Source: Streptomyces sp. CB01635
GTDB taxonomy: Bacteria > Actinomycetota > Actinomycetes > Streptomycetales > Streptomycetaceae
Length of the DNA: 64,000 nt
Reading direction: 5' to 3'
NCBI RefSeq assembly: GCF_002803065.1
Contig: NZ_NNBL01000021.1
Span: 62,001 to 126,000, forward strand
A program made the translations under genes and the position numbers. The notes beneath the pieces were generated by a model, which was not told the DNA's origin, searched no databases, and saw only the letters and a program-made list of their open reading frames with translations. This document shows positions 49,979 through 57,848 of the stretch, piece after piece. The first letter of the stretch is position 1. Every line of letters begins with the position of its first letter.

Positions 49979-51483
49979 GACGGGTCACCGTCCTCGGGAC
50001 ACTCCGGCGGCGCGCCGAACCAGCCCTGTGCGACGGGCTGCGTATTGCGCCAGATGTGCTTGGTCTCGCGGTACTCGGCGAGCCCCGAAGGGCCGAGTTC
50101 TCGGCCGCTCCCCGACTGCTTGTAGCCGCCCCATTCGGCCTGGGGGACGTACGGGTGGTAGTCGTTGATCCAGACCGTGCCGAGGCGCAGGGCGCCCGCG
50201 ACGCGCGCCGCCTTCGCCTCGTCGCTCGTCCAGACGGCGCCCGCGAGACCGTAGATCGAGTCGTTCGCGAGCCGCACCGCCTCCGCCTCGTCGGTGAACC
50301 GCTCGACGGTCAGGACCGGGCCGAAGGACTCGTCCTGCACGACGGACATGCCGCTCGTGCACTCGTCGAGGACGGTCGGCAGGTAGTAGAAGCCCTGCTC
50401 GTACGCGGCCGGCTTCGGCCGTTCGCCGCCGCAGCGCAGCACCGCCCCCTCCTCGATGCCCCGTGCGACATACGCCTCGACCTTGGCGCGGTGCGCGGCC
50501 GAGATCAACGGCCCCGTCTGCGCGTCCTCGTCGAACGGGCCGCCCAGTCTGATGAGTTCGGCGCGCCGCACGACCTCGTCGACGAAGCGGTCGTGCAGCG
50601 AGTCCTCCACCAGGAGCCGAGCGCCGGCCGAACACACCTGCCCCGAGTGCAGGAACACCGCGGTGAGCGCCATGTCGACGGCCGCGTCGAAGTCGGCGTC
50701 CGCGAACACGATGTTCGGGTTCTTGCCACCGAGTTCGAGGGCGACCTTCTTGACCGAGCCCGCCGCGGCGGCCATCAGCAGCCGCCCCGTCTGCAGACCG
50801 CCCGTGAACGACACGAGGTCCACGTCCGGATGGTCGCCGAGCGGCGCGCCGGCCTCCGGGCCCGCGCCGAGGACCAGATTGGCGACGCCCGCGGGCAGTC
50901 CCGCCTCGTCGAGCAGCCGCATCAGATGGATCGCCGTGTGCGGGGTGAGCTCGCTGGGCTTCAGGACGAAGGTGTTGCCGGCCGCGAGCGCCGGGGCGAC
51001 CTTCCACGCGGTCTGCAGGAGCGGATAGTTCCAGGGGGTGATCAGGGCGCACACCCCGACGGGCTCGTACAGGACCCGGCTCTCGGCGCCCTCCGTCCCC
51101 GTTTCCACGACGCGCCCGGTGTCGGCGGCAGCGAGCCGCCCGAAGTAGCGGAAGCAGTTCGCGATGTCGTCGATGTCGTACGCGCTCTCGACCAGCCGCT
51201 TCCCGGTGTCCAGGGACTCGGCGCGGGCCAGCGCGTCCTTGTCGCGCACGAGCAGGTCCGCGACGCGCAGGAGGAGGTCGCCGTGCTCGGCCGCCGACAT
51301 CCGGGGCCACGGGCCTTCGTCGAAGGCGTGGCGGGCCGCGGCGATCGCGTCGGCGGTGTCCTTGCCGCCCGCCTCGTCGACCACGGCGACGAGCGAGCCG
51401 TCGGCGGGGCAGCGGATCTCACGGGTCCGCTCGTCGCGGGCGGTGGTCCAGCCGCCGCCGATGAACAGGTCAGGCATGTGCAC
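49975..51483 (-). CDS. betB: betaine aldehyde dehydrogenase
   Basis: This 502-residue NAD(P)-dependent aldehyde dehydrogenase oxidises betaine aldehyde to glycine betaine. Motifs are I-T-P-W-N-Y-P near residue 160, F-T-G-G, the base E-L-G-G-K-N-P-N, the nucleophile C284 in H-S-G-Q-V-C-S-A-G, and E-S-F-G-P-V-L-T-V near 385. The GTG at 51483 has GAGG at 7 bp and gives M-H-M-P-D-L; an ATG two codons later is possible. It overlaps the Rieske oxygenase gene by 14 bp upstream and the permease by 4 bp downstream. Confidence 0.88.
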   Translation of the reverse strand: MHMPDLFIGGGWTTARDERTREIRCPADGSLVAVVDEAGGKDTADAIAAARHAFDEGPWPRMSAAEHGDLLLRVADLLVRDKDALARAESLDTGKRLVESAYDIDDIANCFRYFGRLAAADTGRVVETGTEGAESRVLYEPVGVCALITPWNYPLLQTAWKVAPALAAGNTFVLKPSELTPHTAIHLMRLLDEAGLPAGVANLVLGAGPEAGAPLGDHPDVDLVSFTGGLQTGRLLMAAAAGSVKKVALELGGKNPNIVFADADFDAAVDMALTAVFLHSGQVCSAGARLLVEDSLHDRFVDEVVRRAELIRLGGPFDEDAQTGPLISAAHRAKVEAYVARGIEEGAVLRCGGERPKPAAYEQGFYYLPTVLDECTSGMSVVQDESFGPVLTVERFTDEAEAVRLANDSIYGLAGAVWTSDEAKAARVAGALRLGTVWINDYHPYVPQAEWGGYKQSGSGRELGPSGLAEYRETKHIWRNTQPVAQGWFGAPPECPEDGDPS

Positions 51484-52600
51484 CGCCCAGCCTCGAGGTC
51501 AGCCATTCATGGAAGATCCCGATGTGGTGCTCGGTCGGGACGAGTACGCCGCCGCGCCGGTAGGCACGGGAGTCCATCGACGGCTGGGTCCGCTCACAGG
51601 CCTCGAAGTCCTGGGCGTTGACCCGGTGGAACAGCTCCACGGACTTGGAGACATCGGCGCCCGACTCGACGACCTCGGGCGCGTACAGCCAGTCGCACTC
51701 GACGACCGTTCGGTCCTCGGCCAGCGGGAACATCCGGTGCAGGATCACATGGTCGGGGACGAGGTTGATGAAGACCGTCGGCCGCACGGTGATCGCGTAA
51801 TAGCGGCGGTCCTGGTCCTCGGCGACCTCGGGCAGCCGGCCGAAGCCCTCGCTGCCGTCGACGGTGAAACCCTTCACGCCGTCCCCGAACTCGGCGCCGT
51901 GGCCCACGTAGTACTGGGCGGCGTAGCCGTCCGCGAACTCCGGCAGGACATCGGTCAGTTCGGGGTGGATCGTCGCGCAGTGGTAGCACTCCATGAAGTT
52001 CTCGACGATCAGTTTCCAGTTGGCCTTCACGTCGTACGTGATGCGCTTGCCGAGAGCCAGATTCTGGGTGTGGTACCGCTCGATCGAGGCCGTGTCGCCG
52101 AGCCGCTCGACGGCATCGCCGATCACCGTCTCCTCGAAGGAGGGCGGCTCATCCGCCAGGCTGACCCAGGCGTAGCCGAGCCACTCGCGCAGGGCGACCT
52201 TGACCAGGCCGTACTCGGTACGGTCGACGTCCGGCATCTGCACGAGGTTCGGCGCAGCGATGAGCTTGCCGTCGAGGTCGTACGTCCACGCGTGGTACGG
52301 GCACTGGAGGTTGCGGCGGACCTGGCCGGACTCCTGCGTGCACAGGCGGGCGCCGCGATGACGGCAGACATTGAGGAAGGCCCGCAGTTCGCCGGTGCGG
52401 GAGCGGGTGATCAGGACGTTCTCGCGGCCGACCTGGACCGTGCGGAACGCGCCCGGCTTGTCGAGGTCCGCGGCGCGTACGGCGCAGAACCACATCGACT
52501 CGAAGAGGCGTTCCTGTTCCTGCCGGAAGATCTCCGGATCGGTGTAGTAGTGCCCGGGCAGCGTGGCCATCAGGCTGGGGGAAATCGGGGTCGTCGTCAC
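51470..52600 (-). CDS. gbcA: Rieske oxygenase, glycine betaine demethylase alpha subunit
   Basis: This 376-residue Rieske non-heme iron oxygenase binds its [2Fe-2S] cluster with C79-x-H81 and C100-x2-H103 (N-V-C-R-H-R-G-A-R-L-C and Q-C-P-Y-H-A-W-T-Y). The mononuclear iron ligands include H207 and H212 in N-F-M-E-C-Y-H-C-A-T-I-H-P. Such enzymes remove a methyl group from glycine betaine, giving dimethylglycine and formaldehyde. It lies in the middle of the betaine operon; electrons presumably come from the divergently encoded ferredoxin and reductase. No separate GbcB-type fused reductase gene is present. Confidence 0.88.
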   Translation of the reverse strand: MTTTPISPSLMATLPGHYYTDPEIFRQEQERLFESMWFCAVRAADLDKPGAFRTVQVGRENVLITRSRTGELRAFLNVCRHRGARLCTQESGQVRRNLQCPYHAWTYDLDGKLIAAPNLVQMPDVDRTEYGLVKVALREWLGYAWVSLADEPPSFEETVIGDAVERLGDTASIERYHTQNLALGKRITYDVKANWKLIVENFMECYHCATIHPELTDVLPEFADGYAAQYYVGHGAEFGDGVKGFTVDGSEGFGRLPEVAEDQDRRYYAITVRPTVFINLVPDHVILHRMFPLAEDRTVVECDWLYAPEVVESGADVSKSVELFHRVNAQDFEACERTQPSMDSRAYRRGGVLVPTEHHIGIFHEWLTSRLGGAHA

Positions 52601-52611
52601 GTGCGGACTCC

Positions 52612-52767
52612 TCAGGCGGGCGCGGCGGCGAGGCGGCTGGGGTCGAAGAGGTCGATGGGGTGCGCGATGGCGCCGGTGAGCGCGAGGTCGGTGACGATCT
52701 CACCGACGACGGGCACGAACTCGGTGGCACGCTCGCGGAGGCCGAACACGTCATAGGTGCGTGACAT
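52612..52767 (-). pseudogene. internally deleted sarcosine oxidase remnant, 51 residues
   Basis: This ORF reads in frame from an ATG at 52767 with GGAGG upstream to a TGA at 52614. Its first seven residues, M-S-R-T-Y-D-V, match the usual start of monomeric sarcosine / N-methyltryptophan oxidase (the FAD-binding strand). From residue 16 it is the C-terminal end of the same family, F-V-P-V-V-G-E-I-V-T-D-L-A-L-T-G, then H-P-I-D-L-F-D-P. About 330 residues between, including nearly all of the FAD and substrate sites, are missing in frame. It may still be translated, since the ribosome site and the spacing from the upstream gene are intact, but it cannot be an oxidase. Confidence 0.75.
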
Positions 52768-52785
52768 GTCCCGGCCTCCGCGCGA

Positions 52786-55290
52786 TCAGCGGCGGATGCG
52801 GGTCATCTTCGGGTCGAACAAGGGCTCGTCGGCGACCGTCGCCGGGACCTTCTCGCCGAAGTACTCGATGTGGACGCACGTGCCTGAGGGGAGCGGCGGC
52901 AGCCATGCGTACGCGACACATCGGCCCAGCGTGTAGCCGTACGACGCGCTGGTGACGTAGCCGGACGGGACCCCCTCGACGTGGACGGGCTCCTTGCCGA
53001 GCACGACGGCCGCCGGGTCGTCCAGGAGGAGCGGCGTGAGCCTGCGGGCCGGCTGCTCGCCCTTGCGCTCCAGCGCCGCCCTGCCCAGGAAGTCACCGCG
53101 GTCCATGCGGACGGCGAATCCGACGCCCGCCTCGTACGGGTCGTGTTCCTCGGTCATGTCGTGGCCCCAGGAGCGGTAACCCTTCTCCAGGCGCAGGCTG
53201 TTGAAGGCCGAGCGCCCGGCCGCGATCACGCCGTGGTCCCGTCCCGCCTCCCACAGCGTGTCCCACAGGCGCAGCCCCAGGTCGGCCGTGGTGTACAGCT
53301 CCCAGCCCAGCTCACCCACGTACGACAGGCGCATCGCGGTGACGGGCACGTGGCCGAGGTAGGTCTGCTTGGCGCGGAAGTAGCCGAAGCCCTCGTGCGA
53401 GAAGTCGTCGCGGGTCAGCGGCTGGACGAGGTCGCGGGCCAGCGGGCCCCAGACGCCGATGCAGCAGGTGCCGGAGGTGATGTCCCGGATCTGTACTCCC
53501 CCACTCTCGGCTTCGCTCGAGCGGGACGTGCCCCCACCGGGCGCGTGCCGCGTGAGCCAGTCCAGGTCGGCGGGGGAGTTCGCCCCGATCTGGAAGCGGT
53601 CCGGCGCGAGACGGGCGACGGTCAGGTCGGACCGGATGCCTCCCGCCTCGTTCAGGAGCAGCGTGTACGTGACCGCGCCCGGCTTCTTCGCGAGATTGTT
53701 CGACGTCATGCGCTGGAGGAAGGCGAGGGCACCCGGGCCCGTGACCTCCAGCCGGCGCAGGGGCGTCATGTCGTAGAGGGCTACCTTCTCGCGGGTGGCC
53801 CTGGCCTCGGCGGCCGCGATGGGCGACCAGTAGCGGGCCGACCAGGCGTCGCGTTCGGGCAGGTCGCCGGTGGGCAGGTCCGCGTTCGCCTCGTACCAGT
53901 GCGGACGCTCCCAGCCGCCGCCCTCCAGGAAGTACGCGCCGAGCTGTTCCTGGCGGGCGTGGAAGGGGCTGACCCGCAGCGGGCGCGGCTGCTCGGCCGG
54001 CTGGAGCGGGTGCAGGACGTCGTAGACCTCGGTGAACTGCTGCGCCCCGCGGTCGTGCACATAGGAGGGGGAGCGCTGGGCGTCCTCGAACCGGGTGAGG
54101 TCGCACTCGTGCACGTCGACGGAGGGCCGCCCGTCGACCATCCACTCGGCGACCGCCTTGGCGACGCCCGCGGAGTGCGTGACCCAGACCGCCTCGGCCA
54201 GCCAGAAGCCGCGCAGCGCACGGGTCTCGCCGAGGACCGGCATCCCGTCGGGCGTGAAGGAGAAGACGCCGTTGAAGCCCTCCTCGATCTCGGTCTCACG
54301 CAGCGCGGGGATCAGCCACCGGCAGTCCTCCCAGCTGGGCGCCCAGTCCTCCTGGGTGAAGGGCAGTGACGACGGCATGTCCAGCTCAGTGGCCCGCGCC
54401 GTGTCGTAGTCGAGCACCTTGAACGGATCGATGGGCAGGGGCTTGTGGGCGTAACTGCCGATGCCGATGCGGTCGGTGTGCTCACGGAAGTACAGATCAC
54501 GGTCCTGGAAGCGGAGGATCGGCTTCGAGGCCTCCGTGCGAGGGTCGTTGGCTCCGTCGAGCTCCGCCATCGGCTCGGTCTTCGCGTACTGGTGCGCGAG
54601 GGGCAGGAGCGGGACGTCCACGCCGGCCATACGGCCGATCACCGGGCCCCAGAATCCGGCGGCGGAGACGACGTGGTCGGCGGGGAAGGTGCCACGGTCG
54701 GTGACCACCGCCGTGACCCGGCCGTCCTCCTGCTCGATGCCGGTGACTGTGTGCCGGTCGAGGAAGGTGGCGCCGCGTTCGCGGGCGCGTTGCATCTGGG
54801 CGCGGGAGGCAAGGAGGGCGCGGGCCAGGCCGTCGTCGGGGGTGTGGAAGCCGCCGAGTACGGCCGACTCGTCGATGAGGGGCCACAGTTCCTTGCAGCG
54901 CGCGGCACTGACGAGTTCGCCGCGCACGCCCCAGGAGGCGGCGTAACCGGCCTTGCGGTGCAGGTCGGCCCAGCGCTCGGGGGTGGTCGCCAGCTCCAGG
55001 CCGCCCACCGGGTTGAAGCAGGGAAGTCCGTCCACCTCAAGGGTGTTGAACTTCTCCACCGTGTACCGGGCGAACTCCGTGAGGGTCTTGGACGGGCCCG
55101 TCTGGAAGACAAGGCCCGGCGCGTGCGAGGTGGAGCCTCCGGGGGCCGGCAGCGGGCCCTGTTCGAGGACGGTGACGTCGGTCCAGCCGCGGGCGGTGAG
55201 CTCGTCGGCGAGCGAGCAGCCGACGATTCCGGCGCCGATGACGACGACGCGAGGGCTGGATGTTCCGGGCTTTTCGGGTGTGCTGGACAT
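52786..55290 (-). CDS. FAD-dependent dimethylglycine/sarcosine dehydrogenase with GCV_T domain
   Basis: This 834-residue two-domain enzyme has a DAO-type FAD domain at about 10-385 (V-V-V-I-G-A-G-I-V-G-C-S-L-A-D-E-L and T-S-H-A-P-G-L) and a tetrahydrofolate-binding GCV_T aminomethyltransferase domain at about 430-830. It oxidatively demethylates dimethylglycine and/or sarcosine and passes the one-carbon unit to tetrahydrofolate or releases formaldehyde. The ATG at 55290 follows GAGGAGGGG. A palindromic repeat at 53496-53537 is read in frame and adds about 14 residues, G-G-G-T-S-R-S-S-E-A-E-S-G-G, inside the GCV_T domain near residue 590. Confidence 0.88.
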   Translation of the reverse strand: MSSTPEKPGTSSPRVVVIGAGIVGCSLADELTARGWTDVTVLEQGPLPAPGGSTSHAPGLVFQTGPSKTLTEFARYTVEKFNTLEVDGLPCFNPVGGLELATTPERWADLHRKAGYAASWGVRGELVSAARCKELWPLIDESAVLGGFHTPDDGLARALLASRAQMQRARERGATFLDRHTVTGIEQEDGRVTAVVTDRGTFPADHVVSAAGFWGPVIGRMAGVDVPLLPLAHQYAKTEPMAELDGANDPRTEASKPILRFQDRDLYFREHTDRIGIGSYAHKPLPIDPFKVLDYDTARATELDMPSSLPFTQEDWAPSWEDCRWLIPALRETEIEEGFNGVFSFTPDGMPVLGETRALRGFWLAEAVWVTHSAGVAKAVAEWMVDGRPSVDVHECDLTRFEDAQRSPSYVHDRGAQQFTEVYDVLHPLQPAEQPRPLRVSPFHARQEQLGAYFLEGGGWERPHWYEANADLPTGDLPERDAWSARYWSPIAAAEARATREKVALYDMTPLRRLEVTGPGALAFLQRMTSNNLAKKPGAVTYTLLLNEAGGIRSDLTVARLAPDRFQIGANSPADLDWLTRHAPGGGTSRSSEAESGGVQIRDITSGTCCIGVWGPLARDLVQPLTRDDFSHEGFGYFRAKQTYLGHVPVTAMRLSYVGELGWELYTTADLGLRLWDTLWEAGRDHGVIAAGRSAFNSLRLEKGYRSWGHDMTEEHDPYEAGVGFAVRMDRGDFLGRAALERKGEQPARRLTPLLLDDPAAVVLGKEPVHVEGVPSGYVTSASYGYTLGRCVAYAWLPPLPSGTCVHIEYFGEKVPATVADEPLFDPKMTRIRR
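53496..53537. repeat. palindromic Streptomyces-type repeat inside a coding sequence
   Basis: The element starts CTCCCCCACTCTCGG, has a CTTCGCTCGAGCG core and ends GTGCCCCCA: runs of C/G flanking a palindromic core. It resembles the short palindromes found many times between genes in Streptomyces. Here it interrupts the dehydrogenase gene without breaking the frame. A related copy is at 19651-19689. Confidence 0.7.
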
Positions 55291-55569
55291 GCCCCTCCTC
55301 AAGCTGGTGGGGATGGAATGGCCTTATGCGGCAGGTGTGTCGGCGCGCTCCGCGGGGTGCAGAAGGACGCGGCGCCGGTTGCGGCGGCGGCCGTGACCGC
55401 CGCCGCGTCGTGTGCGGCGTCGAGGGTCAGGACCTCCTCGTCTCGCCGATCAGCCAGACGATGTTGTCGATGTCGATGTCGATGTCGATGTCGATGTCGA
55501 TGTCGAACGTCCGTCCAGGCTGAGCCTGCCCGAGGTGACGACGCGTTCGATGCGGGCCGCCGGGCTCAC
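55291..55569 (-). pseudogene. wrecked metallo-beta-lactamase (S-formylmycothiol hydrolase-type) gene
   Basis: A GTG at 55569 overlaps the mscR stop by GTGA, as expected for a coupled partner gene. Frame one reads R-I-E-R-V-V-T-S-G-R-L-S-L-D-G, the normal start of the MBL hydrolase found next to mycothiol-dependent formaldehyde dehydrogenases. A second frame takes over with seven copies of a hexamer encoding (Ile-Asp)n, then N-I-V-W-L-I-G. One inserted base later a third frame continues E-V-L-T-L-D-A-A-H-D-A-A-A-V. The metal-binding H-x-H-x-D-H domain is absent. A stray reading ending V-L-L-H-P-A-E-R-A-D-T-P-A-A with a TAA stop near 55324 may be the old C-terminus. Confidence 0.78.
55465..55506. 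repeat. seven tandem copies of TGTCGA
   Basis: TGTCGA repeats exactly seven times (42 bp) with no interruption. On the minus strand it reads as alternating Ile-Asp codons in the MBL pseudogene at the place where intact relatives have a W-D-V-D-N-N-like turn. Expansion by slippage in a gene no longer under selection is the simplest explanation. Confidence 0.9.
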
Positions 55570-56651
55570 AGGACCACCACCGAGCGCAGCACCTCGCCGC
55601 GGTGCATCTTCGCGAATGCCGACTCCACCTGGTCGAGGGCGATCGTCTCGGTCACGAACGCGTTCAGGTCGAGCAGCCCGTAGAGGTACTGGTCGATGAG
55701 GACCGGGAAGTCACGGCTCGGCAGGCAGTCCCCGTACCAGGAGGACTTGAGCGATCCGCCGCGCGAGAACAGGTCGATGAGCGGAATGTCCACCGCCATG
55801 TCCGGCTCGGGCACTCCGACCTGGACCAGCACGCCCGCGTGGTCGCGCATGTAGAACGCCTGCTTGTACGTCTCCGGGCGGCCCACCGCGTCGATGGCGA
55901 TGTCGACGCCGAACCCGCCGGTGAGCGCGCGCACCGCCTCGATTGGGTCCGTGCCACGGGAGTTGACCGTGTGCGTGGCGCCGAACCGCTCGGCCTGGTC
56001 GAGCTTCTTGTCGTCTATGTCGACGGCGATCACGCGGCGCGCGCCGTTGAGGCAGGCGCCCGCGATGGCCGCGTTGCCGACGCCGCCGCAGCCGATGACG
56101 GCGACGGTGTCGCCGCGCTGGACGTTGCCCGTGTTCACGGCCGCGCCGTAGCCGGCCATCACGCCGCAGCCGATCAGGCCCGCGGCCTCGGGACGCGCCG
56201 CGGGGTCGACCTTGATCGCCTGTCCGGCCGCGACCAAGGTCTTCTCGGCGAACGCGCCGATACCGAGCGCGGGGCTCAGCGGCGTTCCGTCGAGCAGTGT
56301 CATGGGCTGCGTCGCGTTGCGCGAGTCGAAGCAGTACCAGGGGCGGCCGCGGCGGCAGGAACGGCAGTTGCCGCAGGGGGCGCGCCAGGCGAGTACCACG
56401 TAGTCGCCGGGGGTGAGGTCGGTGACCCCGTCGCCGACGGACTCGATGGTGCCAGCCGCCTCATGGCCGAGCAGAAACGGGAAGTCGTCGTTGATGGCGC
56501 CCTCCCGGTAGTGCAGATCCGTGTGGCAGACCCCGCATGCCTGCACCTTGACCAGAACCTCGCCCGGACCGGGATCCGGCACGACGATCGTCTGTACCTC
56601 GACGGGTGCGCCCTTCTTCACAGCGACGACGGCGCGGACCTCATGTGGCAC
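55566..56651 (-). CDS. mscR: mycothiol-dependent formaldehyde dehydrogenase / S-nitrosomycothiol reductase
   Basis: This 361-residue zinc-dependent class III-type alcohol dehydrogenase has catalytic zinc ligands in C-G-V-C-H-T-D and G-H-E-A-A-G. The structural zinc cluster is C-G-N-C-R-S-C-R-R-G-R-P-W-Y-C, and the NAD fold contains V-I-G-C-G-G-V-G-N-A-A-I. It oxidises S-hydroxymethyl-mycothiol, the adduct of formaldehyde with the actinobacterial thiol, and also reduces S-nitrosomycothiol. The GTG at 56651 follows AGGAG. As first gene of the betaine operon it removes the formaldehyde released by the demethylases. Its usual MBL partner downstream is broken. Confidence 0.9.
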   Translation of the reverse strand: MPHEVRAVVAVKKGAPVEVQTIVVPDPGPGEVLVKVQACGVCHTDLHYREGAINDDFPFLLGHEAAGTIESVGDGVTDLTPGDYVVLAWRAPCGNCRSCRRGRPWYCFDSRNATQPMTLLDGTPLSPALGIGAFAEKTLVAAGQAIKVDPAARPEAAGLIGCGVMAGYGAAVNTGNVQRGDTVAVIGCGGVGNAAIAGACLNGARRVIAVDIDDKKLDQAERFGATHTVNSRGTDPIEAVRALTGGFGVDIAIDAVGRPETYKQAFYMRDHAGVLVQVGVPEPDMAVDIPLIDLFSRGGSLKSSWYGDCLPSRDFPVLIDQYLYGLLDLNAFVTETIALDQVESAFAKMHRGEVLRSVVVL

Positions 56652-56667
56652 GACCAAACTCCTCTGC

Positions 56668-56704
56668 TGTTGCGCAATGCACGCCCAGTTGCGCGATGAG
56701 GAAC
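56668..56704. promoter_or_regulatory. 37-bp IclR-type operator upstream of mscR
   Basis: A 37-bp block starts TGTTGCGCA and ends GAGGAAC, with two TTGCGC half-sites spaced 19 bp apart. It shares about 27 of 37 bases, without gaps, with bases 57758-57794 between the IclR and ferredoxin genes. It lies 17 bp upstream of the mscR start, so it would control the whole minus-strand operon. Confidence 0.72.
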
Positions 56705-56795
56705 ATCTTGGAAACGCCATCAAGGCCCCGTCAAGGGGTGGGAGTTAATGCTTGGCAAAACGATCGGCCGCACCGAAACCTCGTCGACACACGCA

Positions 56796-56829
56796 GAACG
56801 CGGGGCCAGGTTTCCCTGACCCCGCGTTC
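56796..56829. terminator. hairpin terminator of the IclR gene, 10-bp stem
   Basis: GAACGCGGGG (56796-56805) pairs perfectly with CCCCGCGTTC (56820-56829), and an inner CAGG/CCTG stem extends it. It begins 26 bp after the IclR stop and separates IclR from the mscR promoter. Confidence 0.82.
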
Positions 56830-56854
56830 AGTAAGCGTGCTGCGGAACGTCCTG

Positions 56855-57673
56855 CTAGAAGCCGTATCCCATCCGGCGCGACAGTTCGGTCGAAGCCGCG
56901 ACGGTGCGTTTGGCCAGCTCGGGGAGGTGTTCCTCGGTCAGCCGGTACACGGGACCCGACGCACTGATCGCGCCGATGACCTTTCCGTCGTGGGCGAACA
57001 CGGGGGCCGCAACCGCGGCGAGGCCGACCTCCAGCTCCTCCACGGCGACGGCGTACCCCTGGTCGAGCACGGCCTCCAGCTCGGCTCGCAGTGACGCCGT
57101 CCCGGTGGCTGTGTGCGGGGTGAACCGCGCCAGCGGGCGGGCGAGCAGGCCCTCGCGCAGCGCGGACGACAGATGGGCGAGCAGCACCTTGCCGCTCGAT
57201 GTGGCGTGCAGGGGAGTGCGTCTGCCCAGCCAGTTCTGCGCCGTGACGGAGGCGGAGCCGCGCGCCTGCATGATGTTGACGGCGACATCGTCGTCGAGGA
57301 TCGCGATGTTGACCGTCTCGCCCAGCTCGTCGGCCAGTTCACGGCAGACGGGCACGCCCTCCTGTGAGATGTCCAGGCGCACTGCCGCCGCCCCCGCGAG
57401 GTGCAGTACCCCCGCCCCCAGGTAGTACTTGCCGCGGTCCTTGGCCTGCCCGACCAGGCCGCGGTTCTCCAGCACTCCGAGCAGCCGGAACGCGGTGGAC
57501 TTGTGCACGTCCAGCTCGTCGGCGATCTCGGTGACGCCCGCCTCGCCGTGCCGGGCGAGGATCTCGAGGACGCTCACCGCGCGGTCCACGGACTGGACGG
57601 AGGCGGCCGCGCCCTTCGGGGTCTTCTCCGGTGCCGTCGTGCCTGGTTCAGCCTGCGATTCCTTGCGGGTCAT
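56855..57673 (-). CDS. IclR-family transcriptional regulator of the betaine module
   Basis: This 272-residue regulator has a winged helix at about 24-88 (S-V-D-R-A-V-S-V-L-E-I-L-A, then D-V-H-K-S-T-A-F-R-L-L-G-V-L) and a C-terminal IclR effector domain with G-K-V-L-L-A-H-L and F-A-H-D-G-K-V-I-G-A-I-S-A-S-G-P. Its place between the choline/betaine operon and the divergent ferredoxin-reductase genes, plus the matching operator blocks on both sides, makes it the likely controller of both; the ligand is presumably a pathway intermediate. The ATG at 57673 is used; an in-frame GTG lies one codon upstream. Confidence 0.9.
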   Translation of the reverse strand: MTRKESQAEPGTTAPEKTPKGAAASVQSVDRAVSVLEILARHGEAGVTEIADELDVHKSTAFRLLGVLENRGLVGQAKDRGKYYLGAGVLHLAGAAAVRLDISQEGVPVCRELADELGETVNIAILDDDVAVNIMQARGSASVTAQNWLGRRTPLHATSSGKVLLAHLSSALREGLLARPLARFTPHTATGTASLRAELEAVLDQGYAVAVEELEVGLAAVAAPVFAHDGKVIGAISASGPVYRLTEEHLPELAKRTVAASTELSRRMGYGF

Positions 57674-57757
57674 CACTCAACTCTCACCACCTTGCGACCC
57701 CTTGGCGGGTCGCATCTTCGAGAAGCCCTTGACGCGGCGGGCGCCCCGACCGGATTC

Positions 57758-57794
57758 TGTTGCGCATAGCGCTCCCTCGTGCGCCATACGGAAC
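57758..57794. promoter_or_regulatory. second copy of the 37-bp IclR-type operator
   Basis: It starts TGTTGCGCA and ends ACGGAAC, with half-sites TTGCGC and GTGCGC at the same 19-bp spacing as at 56668-56704. It lies in the 175-bp gap between divergent IclR and ferredoxin genes, about 55 bp before the ferredoxin start, fitting control of the electron-transfer genes and autoregulation. Confidence 0.7.
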
Positions 57795-57848
57795 GCCATG
57801 TTACCGAACAGTCCTGAGTCAGACAGTCCTGGACCAAGAGGGGGGCCC

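Noticed and set aside
55465..55506. CRISPR-like array
   Set aside because: It is a simple 6-bp tandem repeat without spacers.
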